DNA of 8,889 bases from assembly GCA_026225155.1 (NCBI GenBank), contig JAMFSG010000324.1, positions 1 to 8,889 of the forward strand, written 5' to 3'. Source of the DNA: Verrucomicrobiota bacterium. Its GTDB lineage: Bacteria; Verrucomicrobiota; Verrucomicrobiia; Limisphaerales; UBA11358. The notes under the pieces were generated by a model that saw only the letters and a program-made list of their open reading frames with translations, made no database searches and was not told the origin of the DNA. Both the position numbers and the translations under genes were made by a program. Positions within the stretch are counted from its first letter, which is position 1. Every line of letters begins with the position of its first letter. Shown here in pieces: positions 1 to 6,679 of this stretch.

Positions 1-515
1 AATTTGTCCTCGACGCATTTCTCGGCGGCGGACGGCGGAATGATTCCACGTTCATCGGACTGAATTATTATGGTCGCGTGCGGTTTCATCATTTTGCGGC
101 GATGATTCCCGCGAGCGGTGCGCCGGTGAAACGGCTGAAAGATTTCGGTTTTGATTGCGACGACATGGTCGAGCGTTATCCCGAAGGCCTGGAAAAAATT
201 CTCGCGTATCTGACCAAAAAATTTCAACTGCCGATCTATATCACGGAACATGGCGCGGCTTCGGCGGATGAAAATTTTCGCGAACGCGATCTGCGCGAAA
301 ATTTGACCGCGTTGCATCGCTCGATCCAAAATGACGCGGATGTGCGCGGATTTTTTTATTGGTCGCTGATGGATAATTTTGAATGGCAATTCGGCTACAC
401 GAAAAAATTTGGGTTGCTCGCCGTGGATTTTGCGGATGAAAAATTGTTGCGCACGATGAAACCACTGGCGGAAGTGTATGCGAAAATTTGCCGGACGAAT
501 TCGGTTAAGGCGTAG
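1..515 (+). CDS. Family 1 glycoside hydrolase (beta-glucosidase), C-terminal part
   Basis: This is the 3' end of a gene that begins outside the window; the reading frame starts at base 3 and gives 170 residues ending in TAG. It matches the C-terminal third of GH1 retaining beta-glycosidases, which hydrolyse beta-glucosides and related sugars. Visible family blocks are IGLNYYGR (fragment residues 18-25), then YPEGLEKIL, then ITEHG, where the Glu (fragment residue 82, bases 246-248) is the expected catalytic nucleophile, then WSLMDNFEW (residues 120-128), whose Glu and Trp contact the sugar in the -1 subsite, and FGLLAVDF. The usual nucleophile motif is TENG, so the His after Glu-Thr context is a substitution worth noting. 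The acid/base Glu (NEP motif) lies upstream of the window. The gene converges on a minus-strand glycosyltransferase across a palindrome-rich spacer. The family is certain; substrate cannot be read from this fragment. Confidence 0.93.
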   Translation, partial: FVLDAFLGGGRRNDSTFIGLNYYGRVRFHHFAAMIPASGAPVKRLKDFGFDCDDMVERYPEGLEKILAYLTKKFQLPIYITEHGAASADENFRERDLRENLTALHRSIQNDADVRGFFYWSLMDNFEWQFGYTKKFGLLAVDFADEKLLRTMKPLAEVYAKICRTNSVKA

Positions 516-529
516 TCGCGGGAATCCTC

Positions 530-542
530 GCGCCACCGGCGC
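530..542. repeat. Small hairpin, 5-bp stem and 3-nt loop
   Basis: GCGCC-ACC-GGCGC lies 15 bp after the beta-glucosidase stop codon. It has the same design (5-bp GC stem, 3-nt loop) as two other hairpins of the cassette. It could be chance in GC-rich DNA, but the repeated design argues otherwise. Confidence 0.5.
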
Positions 543-549
543 ATCTGAA

Positions 550-576
550 AATAGCCCGCAGTTTCAACTGCGGGAA
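550..576 (+). repeat. 27-bp inverted repeat, left arm
   Basis: This arm starts AATAGCCCGCAG and ends CTGCGGGAA. It is an exact reverse complement of 671-697. Internally it is a hairpin: CCCGCAGTT (555-563), TC, AACTGCGGG (566-574). The central TC and the unequal tails (AATAG on one side, AA on the other) give the otherwise symmetrical unit an orientation. Confidence 0.9.
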
Positions 577-594
577 CGTAGATTTGTAATAAAT

Positions 595-611
595 CCGTCC
601 CAGCGGGACGG
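595..611. repeat. Hairpin, 7-bp stem and 3-nt loop
   Basis: CCGTCCC-AGC-GGGACGG is a perfect palindrome with a 3-nt loop, located between the two 27-bp arms. Its inner stem core GTCCC/GGGAC is shared with the hairpin at 705-717, which suggests the two are relatives of one repeat family. Confidence 0.75.
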
Positions 612-631
612 GTGAATTGATTTCAACATCT

Positions 632-653
632 TCAGCCGCCCCGTTGGGGCTGA
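632..653. repeat. Hairpin, GCCCC-GTT-GGGGC with extended arms
   Basis: The core is GCCCC (638-642), GTT, GGGGC (646-650). The flanks TCAG (632-635) and CTGA (650-653) can extend the stem if a three-base bulge at 636-638 is allowed. It lies between the two 27-bp arms. Confidence 0.65.
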
Positions 654-670
654 TATATTTTACGGCACGT

Positions 671-697
671 TTCCCGCAGTTGAAACTGCGGGCTATT
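671..697 (-). repeat. 27-bp inverted repeat, right arm
   Basis: This is an exact reverse complement of 550-576, so the same unit lies here in the opposite orientation. The inner palindrome is CCCGCAGTT (673-681), GA, AACTGCGGG (684-692). Beyond the 27 bp the match continues imperfectly on the inner side: ACGT precedes it here and ACGT follows the left arm, with one extra T on this side. The arms are separated by 94 bp. Confidence 0.9.
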
Positions 698-704
698 GTC
701 GGTT

Positions 705-717
705 GTCCCTATGGGAC
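705..717. repeat. Small hairpin, GTCCC-TAT-GGGAC
   Basis: A 5-bp stem with a TAT loop lies 33 bp beyond the stop codon of the minus-strand glycosyltransferase gene. On that strand it could sit at the mRNA 3' end, but the following bases (AACCGACAATA) are not T-rich, so it is not a standard terminator. Confidence 0.5.
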
Positions 718-750
718 GCTGGAATTTGGTTTTGAGAAATGCTTTTGATT

Positions 751-1836
751 TTACTGTCCCTCCGCCGCGATTTTTTCCGCGACATCCATCGCGATGCTTT
801 CGGCGGAATCCACCCAGTCGCGGAATTTTTGGCCGGCGTGCGGCACGTCGGGCGCGAGCAGGCGCGAGAGTTTGAATTCAGAATCATTGATGCCGATGCC
901 TGCCTTGACGGCGTCGAGCGCGTTGAGAAATTGCTCGATGTGATTTTGCACGGGGATCATCAGGACGGGCTTGCCGAGATACGCGGCTTCGCTGACAGAT
1001 TCAAAACCGGCGGTGCAGACGACGGCGCGGCAACCGGCCATAAGTTGCAGAAATTTTTCGCCGTGCAATTTATGGAACGTGAGGCTCGGCGATTTTTTTT
1101 CTTCGTCCGGCGCGCCGGGTTTGTCGTAAAAACATTGCACGGGCACGGTCGGATTTTCCGCGCACCAACGTTCGATGTCGCCGGCGTAACCGTGGTTCAA
1201 CAAATAAACGAGCAGGTAATCGCCGCGCTGGACATTTTTCAGTTCAAATAATTGGCGGCGCAAAATCGGCGGGCAGACGAACAGTTTTTTGCGCGGCTGA
1301 TCTTCGGCGGGATAAAATGACAGCGCAAGTTTCGCGGAACGCGAGCCGACAAGGTTGACGAAATTGCGAAATCCCATCTGCTGCGTGCGGGCGTGATTTG
1401 AGCGGATGAAATCGGGATGGCCGAGCATGAATTGGTGGCCGAGCACGAGCACGGGAATTTTGATGCGCCGCAAAAATTTGCCGACGCCGGTCGTGGCTTC
1501 CAAAAAATTGATGAGCAAATCGGGTTTCTTTTCGGCAATGGTTTTTTCGAGCAGGCGCAGACTTTGTCGCAATTCCGGTAACCGGCCAAAAGCTTCGGCG
1601 AGCGAACCGGTGACGGAAATGCCGCGTTGCGCCTTGAATTGAAAGCCGGGGCTGAACATCGTTTGCAGCGGCACGCCAAAAGCGGTTTGCACATAATCGG
1701 GCAGCGGACGTTTGCCATTCGTGCCGGCGATGACGGCGACGACTTCGTGGCCGCGGTGCGCGAGCATTTCGCGCATGGCGAGCGCCTGGGTGAAATGGCC
1801 ACGACCTTCGCCTTGGATGGTGAAAAGAACTTTCAT
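751..1836 (-). CDS. GT-B fold glycosyltransferase (MurG/GT28-like, Glyco_trans_1_3 type)
   Basis: The 361-residue product looks like a nucleotide-sugar glycosyltransferase of the two-Rossmann-domain (GT-B) class. The N-terminal domain opens with a beta strand and glycine-rich loop, MKVLFTIQGEGRGHFTQA, with GRGH at residues 11-14; the same arrangement occurs in MurG and related enzymes. HQFMLGHP lies at 134-141. The C-terminal domain holds the expected donor-binding block at about 274-302: CTAGFESVSEAAYLGKP followed by IPVQNHIEQ. There is no signal peptide or membrane helix, so it is probably cytosolic or at the inner membrane face. Length is normal for the family. The ATG start has no Shine-Dalgarno sequence; the codon is followed directly by the family's N-terminal strand, which supports it. 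It lies 22 bp downstream of the membrane protein gene and is probably co-transcribed. Donor and acceptor cannot be told from the sequence; polysaccharide, lipid or metabolite glycosylation are all possible. Confidence 0.82.
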   Translation of the reverse strand: MKVLFTIQGEGRGHFTQALAMREMLAHRGHEVVAVIAGTNGKRPLPDYVQTAFGVPLQTMFSPGFQFKAQRGISVTGSLAEAFGRLPELRQSLRLLEKTIAEKKPDLLINFLEATTGVGKFLRRIKIPVLVLGHQFMLGHPDFIRSNHARTQQMGFRNFVNLVGSRSAKLALSFYPAEDQPRKKLFVCPPILRRQLFELKNVQRGDYLLVYLLNHGYAGDIERWCAENPTVPVQCFYDKPGAPDEEKKSPSLTFHKLHGEKFLQLMAGCRAVVCTAGFESVSEAAYLGKPVLMIPVQNHIEQFLNALDAVKAGIGINDSEFKLSRLLAPDVPHAGQKFRDWVDSAESIAMDVAEKIAAEGQ

Positions 1837-1858
1837 CGGCGGTAGAATATAAAAAAGT

Positions 1859-2893
1859 TTACGGCAGGTTCACCAGTTCGCCTTGCAAGGTTACTTGCTC
1901 TTCGCTGGTGACCTTGATGGATTGAATTGATTCCTGATAAACCCGCCGGGCGGCGGTTCGATCAAAATAAATTTTCTTGTCGGTGGCGCTAAAATGCCAT
2001 TGTCCCCAATCCGTTTCCAGCAGATCCAAAATCGCCGACATGGATTGCGCCATGCGATCGTCGCATTCGCGGATTTTGAGATCCAAGTCGCGGCGCGGTG
2101 CAAACTTGGCGTCGAAACCGGCCATGACGGCATCAATTTTTGCCGGGGAAATTTTCAAGCTGTCCAGGTCGGCGCGCAGGGAAGTTTCGGAATTGGTGGT
2201 GACATTTTTCAGATTCTCATTCGCCGCCATGAAGTCCTGAAGCAATTGGCGACGGGAAGCGATCTGGGCCTTGTCCGTCAAATCGGCGGTGGATAAAATA
2301 TGCGCGGTCCGCAGTTGGGTTGCGGCGGCGTGATATTGCTCCATGCCTGAACGCATCCGCGCCAGATAACGTGACATCGCCTGCGAGGCCAAAGCATCAT
2401 CACCGGACATTGTTTGCGCGGCGGCATTCATGTCGCCCTGCATCTTGTCAAACGTTTTGAAATCCGTGTTCGTGATGCCGGTCTTGGGATTGTAGGATTG
2501 CTTGACGCTGGCCTGCATGTCCTGCGCGTCATTGTGCAAGTTTTGGGAAAGTTGCCGCGAAGCGATCGCCTTGTTGAAACCGGCAACAGCGGCAATGCCA
2601 AAAACTATCAGCAGCACGCCGTTGATGATCGAGCCGGCAATGCCTTTGCCCAACAATCCCCGCGTTCCGTATTCGCGAATGCCGCATAAACCAATGATGG
2701 CGGCGACCAATCCGGCCGTTGTCAGACCCAGAAAAACCAACCCCAGAAGCATCATCAGCGGGCGTGGTGCCGGCGAAAAAGCCAAATGCACGATGAGCGC
2801 CAAACAAACCACGATGAGCGGCGCAACTAGACTAAACCAAGCACAATAATGGGCGGACGCCGGTTCGGATTTCGGCAAGGGCGGTGGATTCAT
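1859..2893 (-). CDS. Three-helix membrane protein with DUF4190-like N-terminus and long helical C-terminal domain
   Basis: I do not recognise a named family for the whole protein. The 344 residues start MNPPPLPKSEP, a short proline-rich cytosolic tail, followed by three hydrophobic segments at about 18-39, 45-72 and 84-106. The Gly-Lys-Gly-Ile-Ala-Gly stretch before the third segment resembles the DUF4190/DUF4352-type small membrane modules. Residues 107-344 are soluble, predominantly helical and rich in Gln, Ala, Met and Asp (for example the region with KMQGDMNAAAQTMSGDD), without Cys pairs or catalytic motifs that I can identify. An in-frame ATG 57 bp upstream (2948-2950) would add 19 residues, but those are hydrophilic and unlike a conserved start; the possible promoter at 2922-2950 would also exclude it, so I chose 2893. 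It is the first gene of a probable two-gene unit with the downstream glycosyltransferase and is divergent from serA. Its function is unknown. Confidence 0.75.
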   Translation of the reverse strand: MNPPPLPKSEPASAHYCAWFSLVAPLIVVCLALIVHLAFSPAPRPLMMLLGLVFLGLTTAGLVAAIIGLCGIREYGTRGLLGKGIAGSIINGVLLIVFGIAAVAGFNKAIASRQLSQNLHNDAQDMQASVKQSYNPKTGITNTDFKTFDKMQGDMNAAAQTMSGDDALASQAMSRYLARMRSGMEQYHAAATQLRTAHILSTADLTDKAQIASRRQLLQDFMAANENLKNVTTNSETSLRADLDSLKISPAKIDAVMAGFDAKFAPRRDLDLKIRECDDRMAQSMSAILDLLETDWGQWHFSATDKKIYFDRTAARRVYQESIQSIKVTSEEQVTLQGELVNLP

Positions 2894-2921
2894 GGTTTTA
2901 TGGTCATCAATTTCCGCCCTG

Positions 2922-2950
2922 CTTTTAGTGGAAACGTGACCGGCATTCAA
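2922..2950 (-). promoter_or_regulatory. Possible sigma70-type promoter for the membrane protein gene
   Basis: On the minus strand TTGAAT (2945-2950) and TAAAAG (2922-2927) are separated by 17 bp and each matches its consensus at four of six positions. Transcription would begin near 2915, about 20 bases before the ATG at 2893. The match is modest and may be chance. Confidence 0.25.
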
Positions 2951-2990
2951 GCAGTTTGAAAGCGATGCTTTAATTTGCCGGATTCGTTGT

Positions 2991-3019
2991 TTGACCTGTT
3001 TCGCGTTGTGACCTAGACT
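2991..3019 (+). promoter_or_regulatory. Probable sigma70-type promoter for serA
   Basis: TTGACC (2991-2996, five of six matches) and TAGACT (3014-3019, four of six) are separated by exactly 17 bp. A start of transcription near 3026 would give a leader of only about 14 bases before the ATG at 3040, consistent with the absence of a Shine-Dalgarno site. No operator or riboswitch-like structure is visible in the 146-bp divergent region. Confidence 0.42.
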
Positions 3020-3039
3020 CGTCGTCCATTTCTTTGACC

Positions 3040-4638
3040 ATGAAAATCATTATCTGTGATCCAATTTCGCCGAAAGGCATCGCCCTTTTACAACAACGTC
3101 CGGAATTTGAAGTCGTCGTCCTGCCGAAAAGGCTGGCGGAAGCGGAATTGATTCCGCTCGTGGCGGATGCGACGGCTTTGGTTGTGCGCTCTGAAACGAA
3201 AGTTTCCAAAAATGTCATTGCGGCGGCGAAGAAATTGCGCGTCGTCGGTCGCGCCGGGGTCGGCGTGGATAATGTGGACATTGACGCTTCCACGCAAAAC
3301 GGCGTAGTCGTGATGAACACGCCCGGCGGCAACACGGTGACGACGGCGGAATTGACGTTCACGATGCTGCTTTCGCTCGCGCGCAAAGTGCCGCAGGCGC
3401 ACGCGACGATGGTTGCCGGAAAATGGGATCGCAAATTATTTCAAGGCGTTGAACTGCAGGGCAAAACGCTTGGCGTTTTGGGCATGGGTCGCATTGGAAC
3501 GGAAGTCGCCAAGCGCGCGATCGCGTTCGGCATGAAGGTTGTCGCTTACGATCCATATCTCACCGAAGATCGCGCGAAAGCGATCGGCGCGGAATTCGCG
3601 GCGGACTTGGACGCCGTTTATCGCGTGGCCGATTTCATCACGGTGCACATGCCGGTCACGAAAGAAACGAAGGAAATGTTGAACGCGTCTGCGTTCTCGA
3701 AAATGAAGCCCGGCGTGAAGATCGTGAATTGCGCGCGCGGCGAAATCATTTCCGAAACGGATTTAATTGCGGCGCTCGAATCCAACAAAGTCGCGGGCGC
3801 GGCGCTGGACGTTTTTGCGGTGGAACCTTTGCCGGCGGACCATCCGTATCGCAAGCAGCCGAATCTGATTCTCACGCCGCACCTTGGCGCGAGCACGGAA
3901 GAAGCGCAGGAAAAATGCGGCATCGAAGTCGCCGAAGTAATCGCGGGATATTTGCTCACGGGCGAAGTCCGCAACGCGGTCAACCTGCCGTATCTCGATG
4001 CGAAAACTTACGAGCAGGTCAAACCGTATCTGCCGCTCGGCGAGGCGCTGGGCAAATTGCTCGCGCAACTTTCGCCGACGAATGCCGACCGCATTTATAT
4101 CACTTACGGCGGCAACGCGCGGCAGTTGCCGAACATTGATCCGGTCACGCGCGCGATTTTGCAGGGATTTTTGTCGGTCAGCAATTTGAAGGACGTGAAC
4201 AACGTCAATGTCCGCGCCGCCGCCGCGAGCATCGGCATCACCGTGGAAGAAAAAAAATCGGACGAACCGGTCACGTTCAACGAATGGGTGCACGTCCAGA
4301 TTTTCAGCAACGGCAAAAAACTGGTTTCGGCGGGCGGAACCTTTTTCGGTTCGCCGAACAATCCGCGCATCGTGCGGCTGTTCAGCCAGTCGGTCGAAAT
4401 TCCGGTCACGGGAACGTTGCTGATGTTGAACAATGCGGACAAGCCGGGCATCGTCGGCCATCTCGGCACGTTGCTGGCGAAACATAAAGTGAACATCGCA
4501 AGCATGAGTTTGAGCCGCGATACCGCCGGCGGATTAGCGCTGACGGTGTTGAGCCTCGACAGCGCGCCGCCGCAGTCCGTGCTGGATGAATTGCAAAAAG
4601 ACGCTGACATCAGCAATGTAAAAGTGATAAAGTTGTAA
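3040..4638 (+). CDS. serA: D-3-phosphoglycerate dehydrogenase, long ACT-containing type
   Basis: This enzyme oxidises 3-phosphoglycerate to 3-phosphohydroxypyruvate with NAD+, the first step of serine synthesis, in the cytosol. The 532 residues fit the long (type I) form with three parts: the D-2-hydroxyacid dehydrogenase core (about 1-315), an intervening regulatory domain (about 320-455), and a C-terminal ACT domain (about 458-532, beginning GTLLMLNNADKPGIVGHLG). The Rossmann motif is GMGRIG at 148-153, with Asp171 ending the second strand and favouring NAD over NADP. The catalytic trio is complete: Arg233 in NCARGE, Glu262 in VEPLPADHP and His281 in LTPHLGAST. The ACT domain is the usual site of serine feedback inhibition. 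An in-frame TTG six bases upstream is possible, but ATG followed by the conserved KIIICDPIS is preferred. No Shine-Dalgarno sequence is seen. It heads the run of + strand genes, 46 bp ahead of the parvulin gene. Confidence 0.97.
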   Translation: MKIIICDPISPKGIALLQQRPEFEVVVLPKRLAEAELIPLVADATALVVRSETKVSKNVIAAAKKLRVVGRAGVGVDNVDIDASTQNGVVVMNTPGGNTVTTAELTFTMLLSLARKVPQAHATMVAGKWDRKLFQGVELQGKTLGVLGMGRIGTEVAKRAIAFGMKVVAYDPYLTEDRAKAIGAEFAADLDAVYRVADFITVHMPVTKETKEMLNASAFSKMKPGVKIVNCARGEIISETDLIAALESNKVAGAALDVFAVEPLPADHPYRKQPNLILTPHLGASTEEAQEKCGIEVAEVIAGYLLTGEVRNAVNLPYLDAKTYEQVKPYLPLGEALGKLLAQLSPTNADRIYITYGGNARQLPNIDPVTRAILQGFLSVSNLKDVNNVNVRAAAASIGITVEEKKSDEPVTFNEWVHVQIFSNGKKLVSAGGTFFGSPNNPRIVRLFSQSVEIPVTGTLLMLNNADKPGIVGHLGTLLAKHKVNIASMSLSRDTAGGLALTVLSLDSAPPQSVLDELQKDADISNVKVIKL

Positions 4639-4684
4639 CTTGATTTTTGAACCGAAACGAAACTTGAACGTCAAACAAAGCAAA

Positions 4685-5824
4685 ATGAAATTAAAACTGA
4701 TTCTTTCCGCCGCGCTAACATTGGGAATTTTCTCCGCCTCGGCGGCCACTGAAAATACCGCGCCATTGCCGGCGGGCACCAATTCGGACGTGGCGACGAT
4801 GAAAGCGTTGTTCGGCGACCCGGATGTTGCGAAGGGCAACGGTTTCACGATCAAACGTAGCGACCTGGACGAGATTGTTTCCGGGGCGAAGGCGAACGCC
4901 GCCGCGCAGGGCCAGCAGGTGCCGCAAGGTTTTGACGCGCAGGTTTTGAACAAGTTGATCAGCATCCAGCTTTTGTTGCAAAAAGCGACGGACGCCGACC
5001 GCGCGGCGGGCAAGGCGGAAGCGGATGCGGAATATGCCAAGCTGTTGAAACAGTTTGGTTCGCCGGAAGCTTTTCAGCGGCAATTGACGGCGGCGGGCAT
5101 GACGGTGGACCAATTGCGCGCGAAAGCGACGCAGGAAGCCACGGCGAATGCCGCGCTCAAACGTGCGTTGAACATCGCGGTCACGGATGCGGAAGTGACG
5201 GCATATTACAGCAATCACGCGGCGGATTTTGAGATGCCGGAAACGGTCAAGGCGCGGCATATTTTGCTGCTGACGATTGATCCGGAAACGCGCACGCCGC
5301 TTTCCACCAACACTGTTGCCGCCAAACGCAAGCAAATTGACGACCTGCTCAAACAGGTTCGTGCGGGCGGAGATTTTGCCGCGCTGGCCAAACAGTATTC
5401 CGAAGATCCCGGCTCGAAAGAAAAGGGCGGCGAACTGCCGGAATTTCCGAAAGGCCAGATGGCACCGGAATTTGAAGCGACAGCTTTTTCGTTGACCAAC
5501 AACCAGATCAGCGACGTGGTCACGACCGTTTACGGTTTTCACATCATCCAAACGTTGGACAAAAAACCGGCGCACAAAGTGTTGCTGGCCGACAAATTGC
5601 CGCAATCCGACACGACGGTCGCGGAAGACATCAAGGAAGGCTTGCTCAATTTGAAGGTCCGCAAATTGACACCGGATTACGTCAAGAAATTACGCGTGGA
5701 ATATAAAGTGGAAATTCTGGATCCGACCTTGCAATCGGAAGACGAAGCTTTGCAATCCCAGATTGACGCCGCCGCGAGCGCACCGGATGCCAGTGCGCCC
5801 GCCGCCGGTGGAACCGCCCAGTAA
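4685..5824 (+). CDS. Secreted SurA-like parvulin peptidyl-prolyl isomerase
   Basis: This is a probable periplasmic folding factor that interconverts cis and trans prolyl bonds and chaperones exported or outer-membrane proteins. The 379 residues begin with a signal peptide, MKLKLILSAALTLGIFSASA, probably cut after Ala20 or Ala21. A helical SurA-N-like region follows (about 55-180), then one parvulin domain (about 188-292) with the family landmarks ARHILL (His192), AKQYSEDPGSKEKGGELPEF, then GQMAPEFEATAFSL, and YGFHIIQ (His286). A helical segment (about 309-365) and an Ala/Pro/Ser-rich tail end the protein. Classical SurA often has two parvulin domains; here there is one, closer to PpiC/PrsA-type exported foldases, but there is no lipobox Cys. 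An upstream in-frame TTG at 4640 would put 15 charged residues before the signal peptide, so ATG 4685 is chosen. It lies 46 bp from both neighbours and is likely co-transcribed with them. Confidence 0.9.
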   Translation: MKLKLILSAALTLGIFSASAATENTAPLPAGTNSDVATMKALFGDPDVAKGNGFTIKRSDLDEIVSGAKANAAAQGQQVPQGFDAQVLNKLISIQLLLQKATDADRAAGKAEADAEYAKLLKQFGSPEAFQRQLTAAGMTVDQLRAKATQEATANAALKRALNIAVTDAEVTAYYSNHAADFEMPETVKARHILLLTIDPETRTPLSTNTVAAKRKQIDDLLKQVRAGGDFAALAKQYSEDPGSKEKGGELPEFPKGQMAPEFEATAFSLTNNQISDVVTTVYGFHIIQTLDKKPAHKVLLADKLPQSDTTVAEDIKEGLLNLKVRKLTPDYVKKLRVEYKVEILDPTLQSEDEALQSQIDAAASAPDASAPAAGGTAQ

Positions 5825-5870
5825 GCAGGCTTGCCAAAGCCATAATGCAGACGATAGCTTATCAAAGCCT

Positions 5871-6650
5871 ATGAAACCTAAAATAATCATTGTTGTTTTG
5901 GCCGTCGTCTGCGTTGCGCTTGCCATCGCCCTGTTCGCGACCAAAAGCCAGAGCGACGAACAGCACAACAAAGACACGAGTTCGATCATTGATTTTTCCA
6001 ACCAACTGGTCACGGTGAACAAACAGGTCAATGACTTGAGCCAAGTCAACCTGATGCTGACGAACGACCTGTCCCTGACCCATCAGCAATCGGAGGAACT
6101 TTCCAATAGTTTGATCAACGCCACCGCCACGCTGGCCAGCACCAAATCTGAACTTGCCACCGAGCAGGACAAGGTCGTCACGCTCACGAACCAGCTTTCG
6201 AATCTCAACAACCAGATCGCCGATCTGGAGGACCAGAATAAAGTTCTCGACCAGCGCGCCACTGATCTGACCAACACGATTGCGCAGCTGAACGCGCAGA
6301 TCGAAGAAACCCAGAACAAGCTCGCAGTTTCCGAGACCAACAACGCGTTCATCCAGGCCGAATTGCAGAAACAGCTTGCGGAAAAAGCGGAACTGGAACA
6401 CAAGTTCAACGACTTGAACGCGGTTCGCGCGCAGGTCAAAAAATTAAAAGACGAATTATTCGTCGCCCGCCGCATCCAGTTGGACAAAAATGACAACGGC
6501 ACGAAAAAAGGCGGCCAATTGCTCATCGAACGCACGCCGCCGCCGAGCGCCAAACCCGCGCCGAATTACGATCTCAATGTCGAAGTCGGCTCGGATGGTT
6601 CCGTCAAAGTGATCCCGCCGCTGGGCAAAACCAATTCGCCGGCGCACTAA
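5871..6650 (+). CDS. Membrane-anchored coiled-coil protein, function unknown
   Basis: I cannot assign a function. The 259-residue product has one N-terminal hydrophobic helix (about 4-23) preceded by MKPK, so it is probably anchored in the inner membrane with the rest in the periplasm (N-in topology by the positive-inside rule). Residues about 38-205 form a long heptad-patterned helix rich in Asn, Gln, Leu and Thr, with repeated LTNQL, LNNQI and LNAQI type units; a long parallel coiled coil is expected. A Gly/Pro-rich C-terminal tail follows, ending in a short strand-like region NYDLNVEVGSDGSVKVIPP. An upstream in-frame start would add 36 Pro-rich residues that overlap the end of the parvulin gene, so the ATG at 5871, directly before the anchor, is used. 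There is no Shine-Dalgarno site. It sits between a periplasmic foldase and an FmdB protein. Spacer, scaffold or envelope-tether roles are possible but unproven. Confidence 0.82.
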   Translation: MKPKIIIVVLAVVCVALAIALFATKSQSDEQHNKDTSSIIDFSNQLVTVNKQVNDLSQVNLMLTNDLSLTHQQSEELSNSLINATATLASTKSELATEQDKVVTLTNQLSNLNNQIADLEDQNKVLDQRATDLTNTIAQLNAQIEETQNKLAVSETNNAFIQAELQKQLAEKAELEHKFNDLNAVRAQVKKLKDELFVARRIQLDKNDNGTKKGGQLLIERTPPPSAKPAPNYDLNVEVGSDGSVKVIPPLGKTNSPAH

Positions 6651-6679
6651 AAAATATTCCGCGCCGCCGTTGTTTGCTC

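Larger units (their letters stand above)
530..717. repeat. Palindrome-rich intergenic cassette (REP/BIME-like)
   Basis: Six GC-rich hairpins are packed into about 190 bp between the converging stop codons of the beta-glucosidase and glycosyltransferase genes. They are 530-542, 555-574, 595-611, 632-653, 673-692 and 705-717. The second and fifth belong to two 27-bp arms (550-576 and 671-697) that are perfect reverse complements of each other, so the region could also fold as one long outer stem enclosing the two hairpins at 595-611 and 632-653. No open reading frame is convincing here and there is no transposase. The layout, with two asymmetric palindromes in inverted orientation, resembles bacterial REP/BIME elements, which are moved by RAYT transposases acting in trans and can stabilise mRNA 3' ends. 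That assignment is an inference. None of the hairpins has a clear T-run after it, so ordinary intrinsic termination is not supported. Confidence 0.75.

Noticed and set aside
550..697. CRISPR repeats or terminal inverted repeats of an insertion sequence
   Set aside because: There are only two 27-bp copies, in opposite orientation, with no spacer series and no cas gene. The 94 bp between them cannot encode a transposase and no target-site duplication is visible at the outer ends.
671..717. Intrinsic terminators for the two converging genes
   Set aside because: The hairpins are strong, but no run of T residues follows any of them on the relevant strand. The nearest is CTATTTTC after the 555-574 hairpin read on the minus strand, which is short and interrupted. 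They may still protect 3' ends.
739..1251. A 170-residue plus-strand open frame
   Set aside because: It is antisense to the C-terminal domain of the glycosyltransferase, whose donor-binding motif is well preserved; the composition has the Arg-rich look of a shadow frame.
2948..2950. Upstream ATG as the start of the membrane protein
   Set aside because: It adds 19 hydrophilic residues before the typical MNPPPLP start, has no ribosome binding site, and overlaps the -35 box of the possible promoter.
2951..3039. Riboswitch or attenuator controlling serA
   Set aside because: The likely transcribed leader is only about 14 bases and no stable stem or T-run is visible in the divergent region.
4715..5605. 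A 296-residue minus-strand open frame opposite the parvulin gene
   Set aside because: It is very rich in Arg, Phe and Gln, has no recognisable domain, and lies wholly antisense to a gene with clear parvulin motifs. It is a by-product of codon usage, as are the other long antisense frames at 3763-4485 and 7045-7995.
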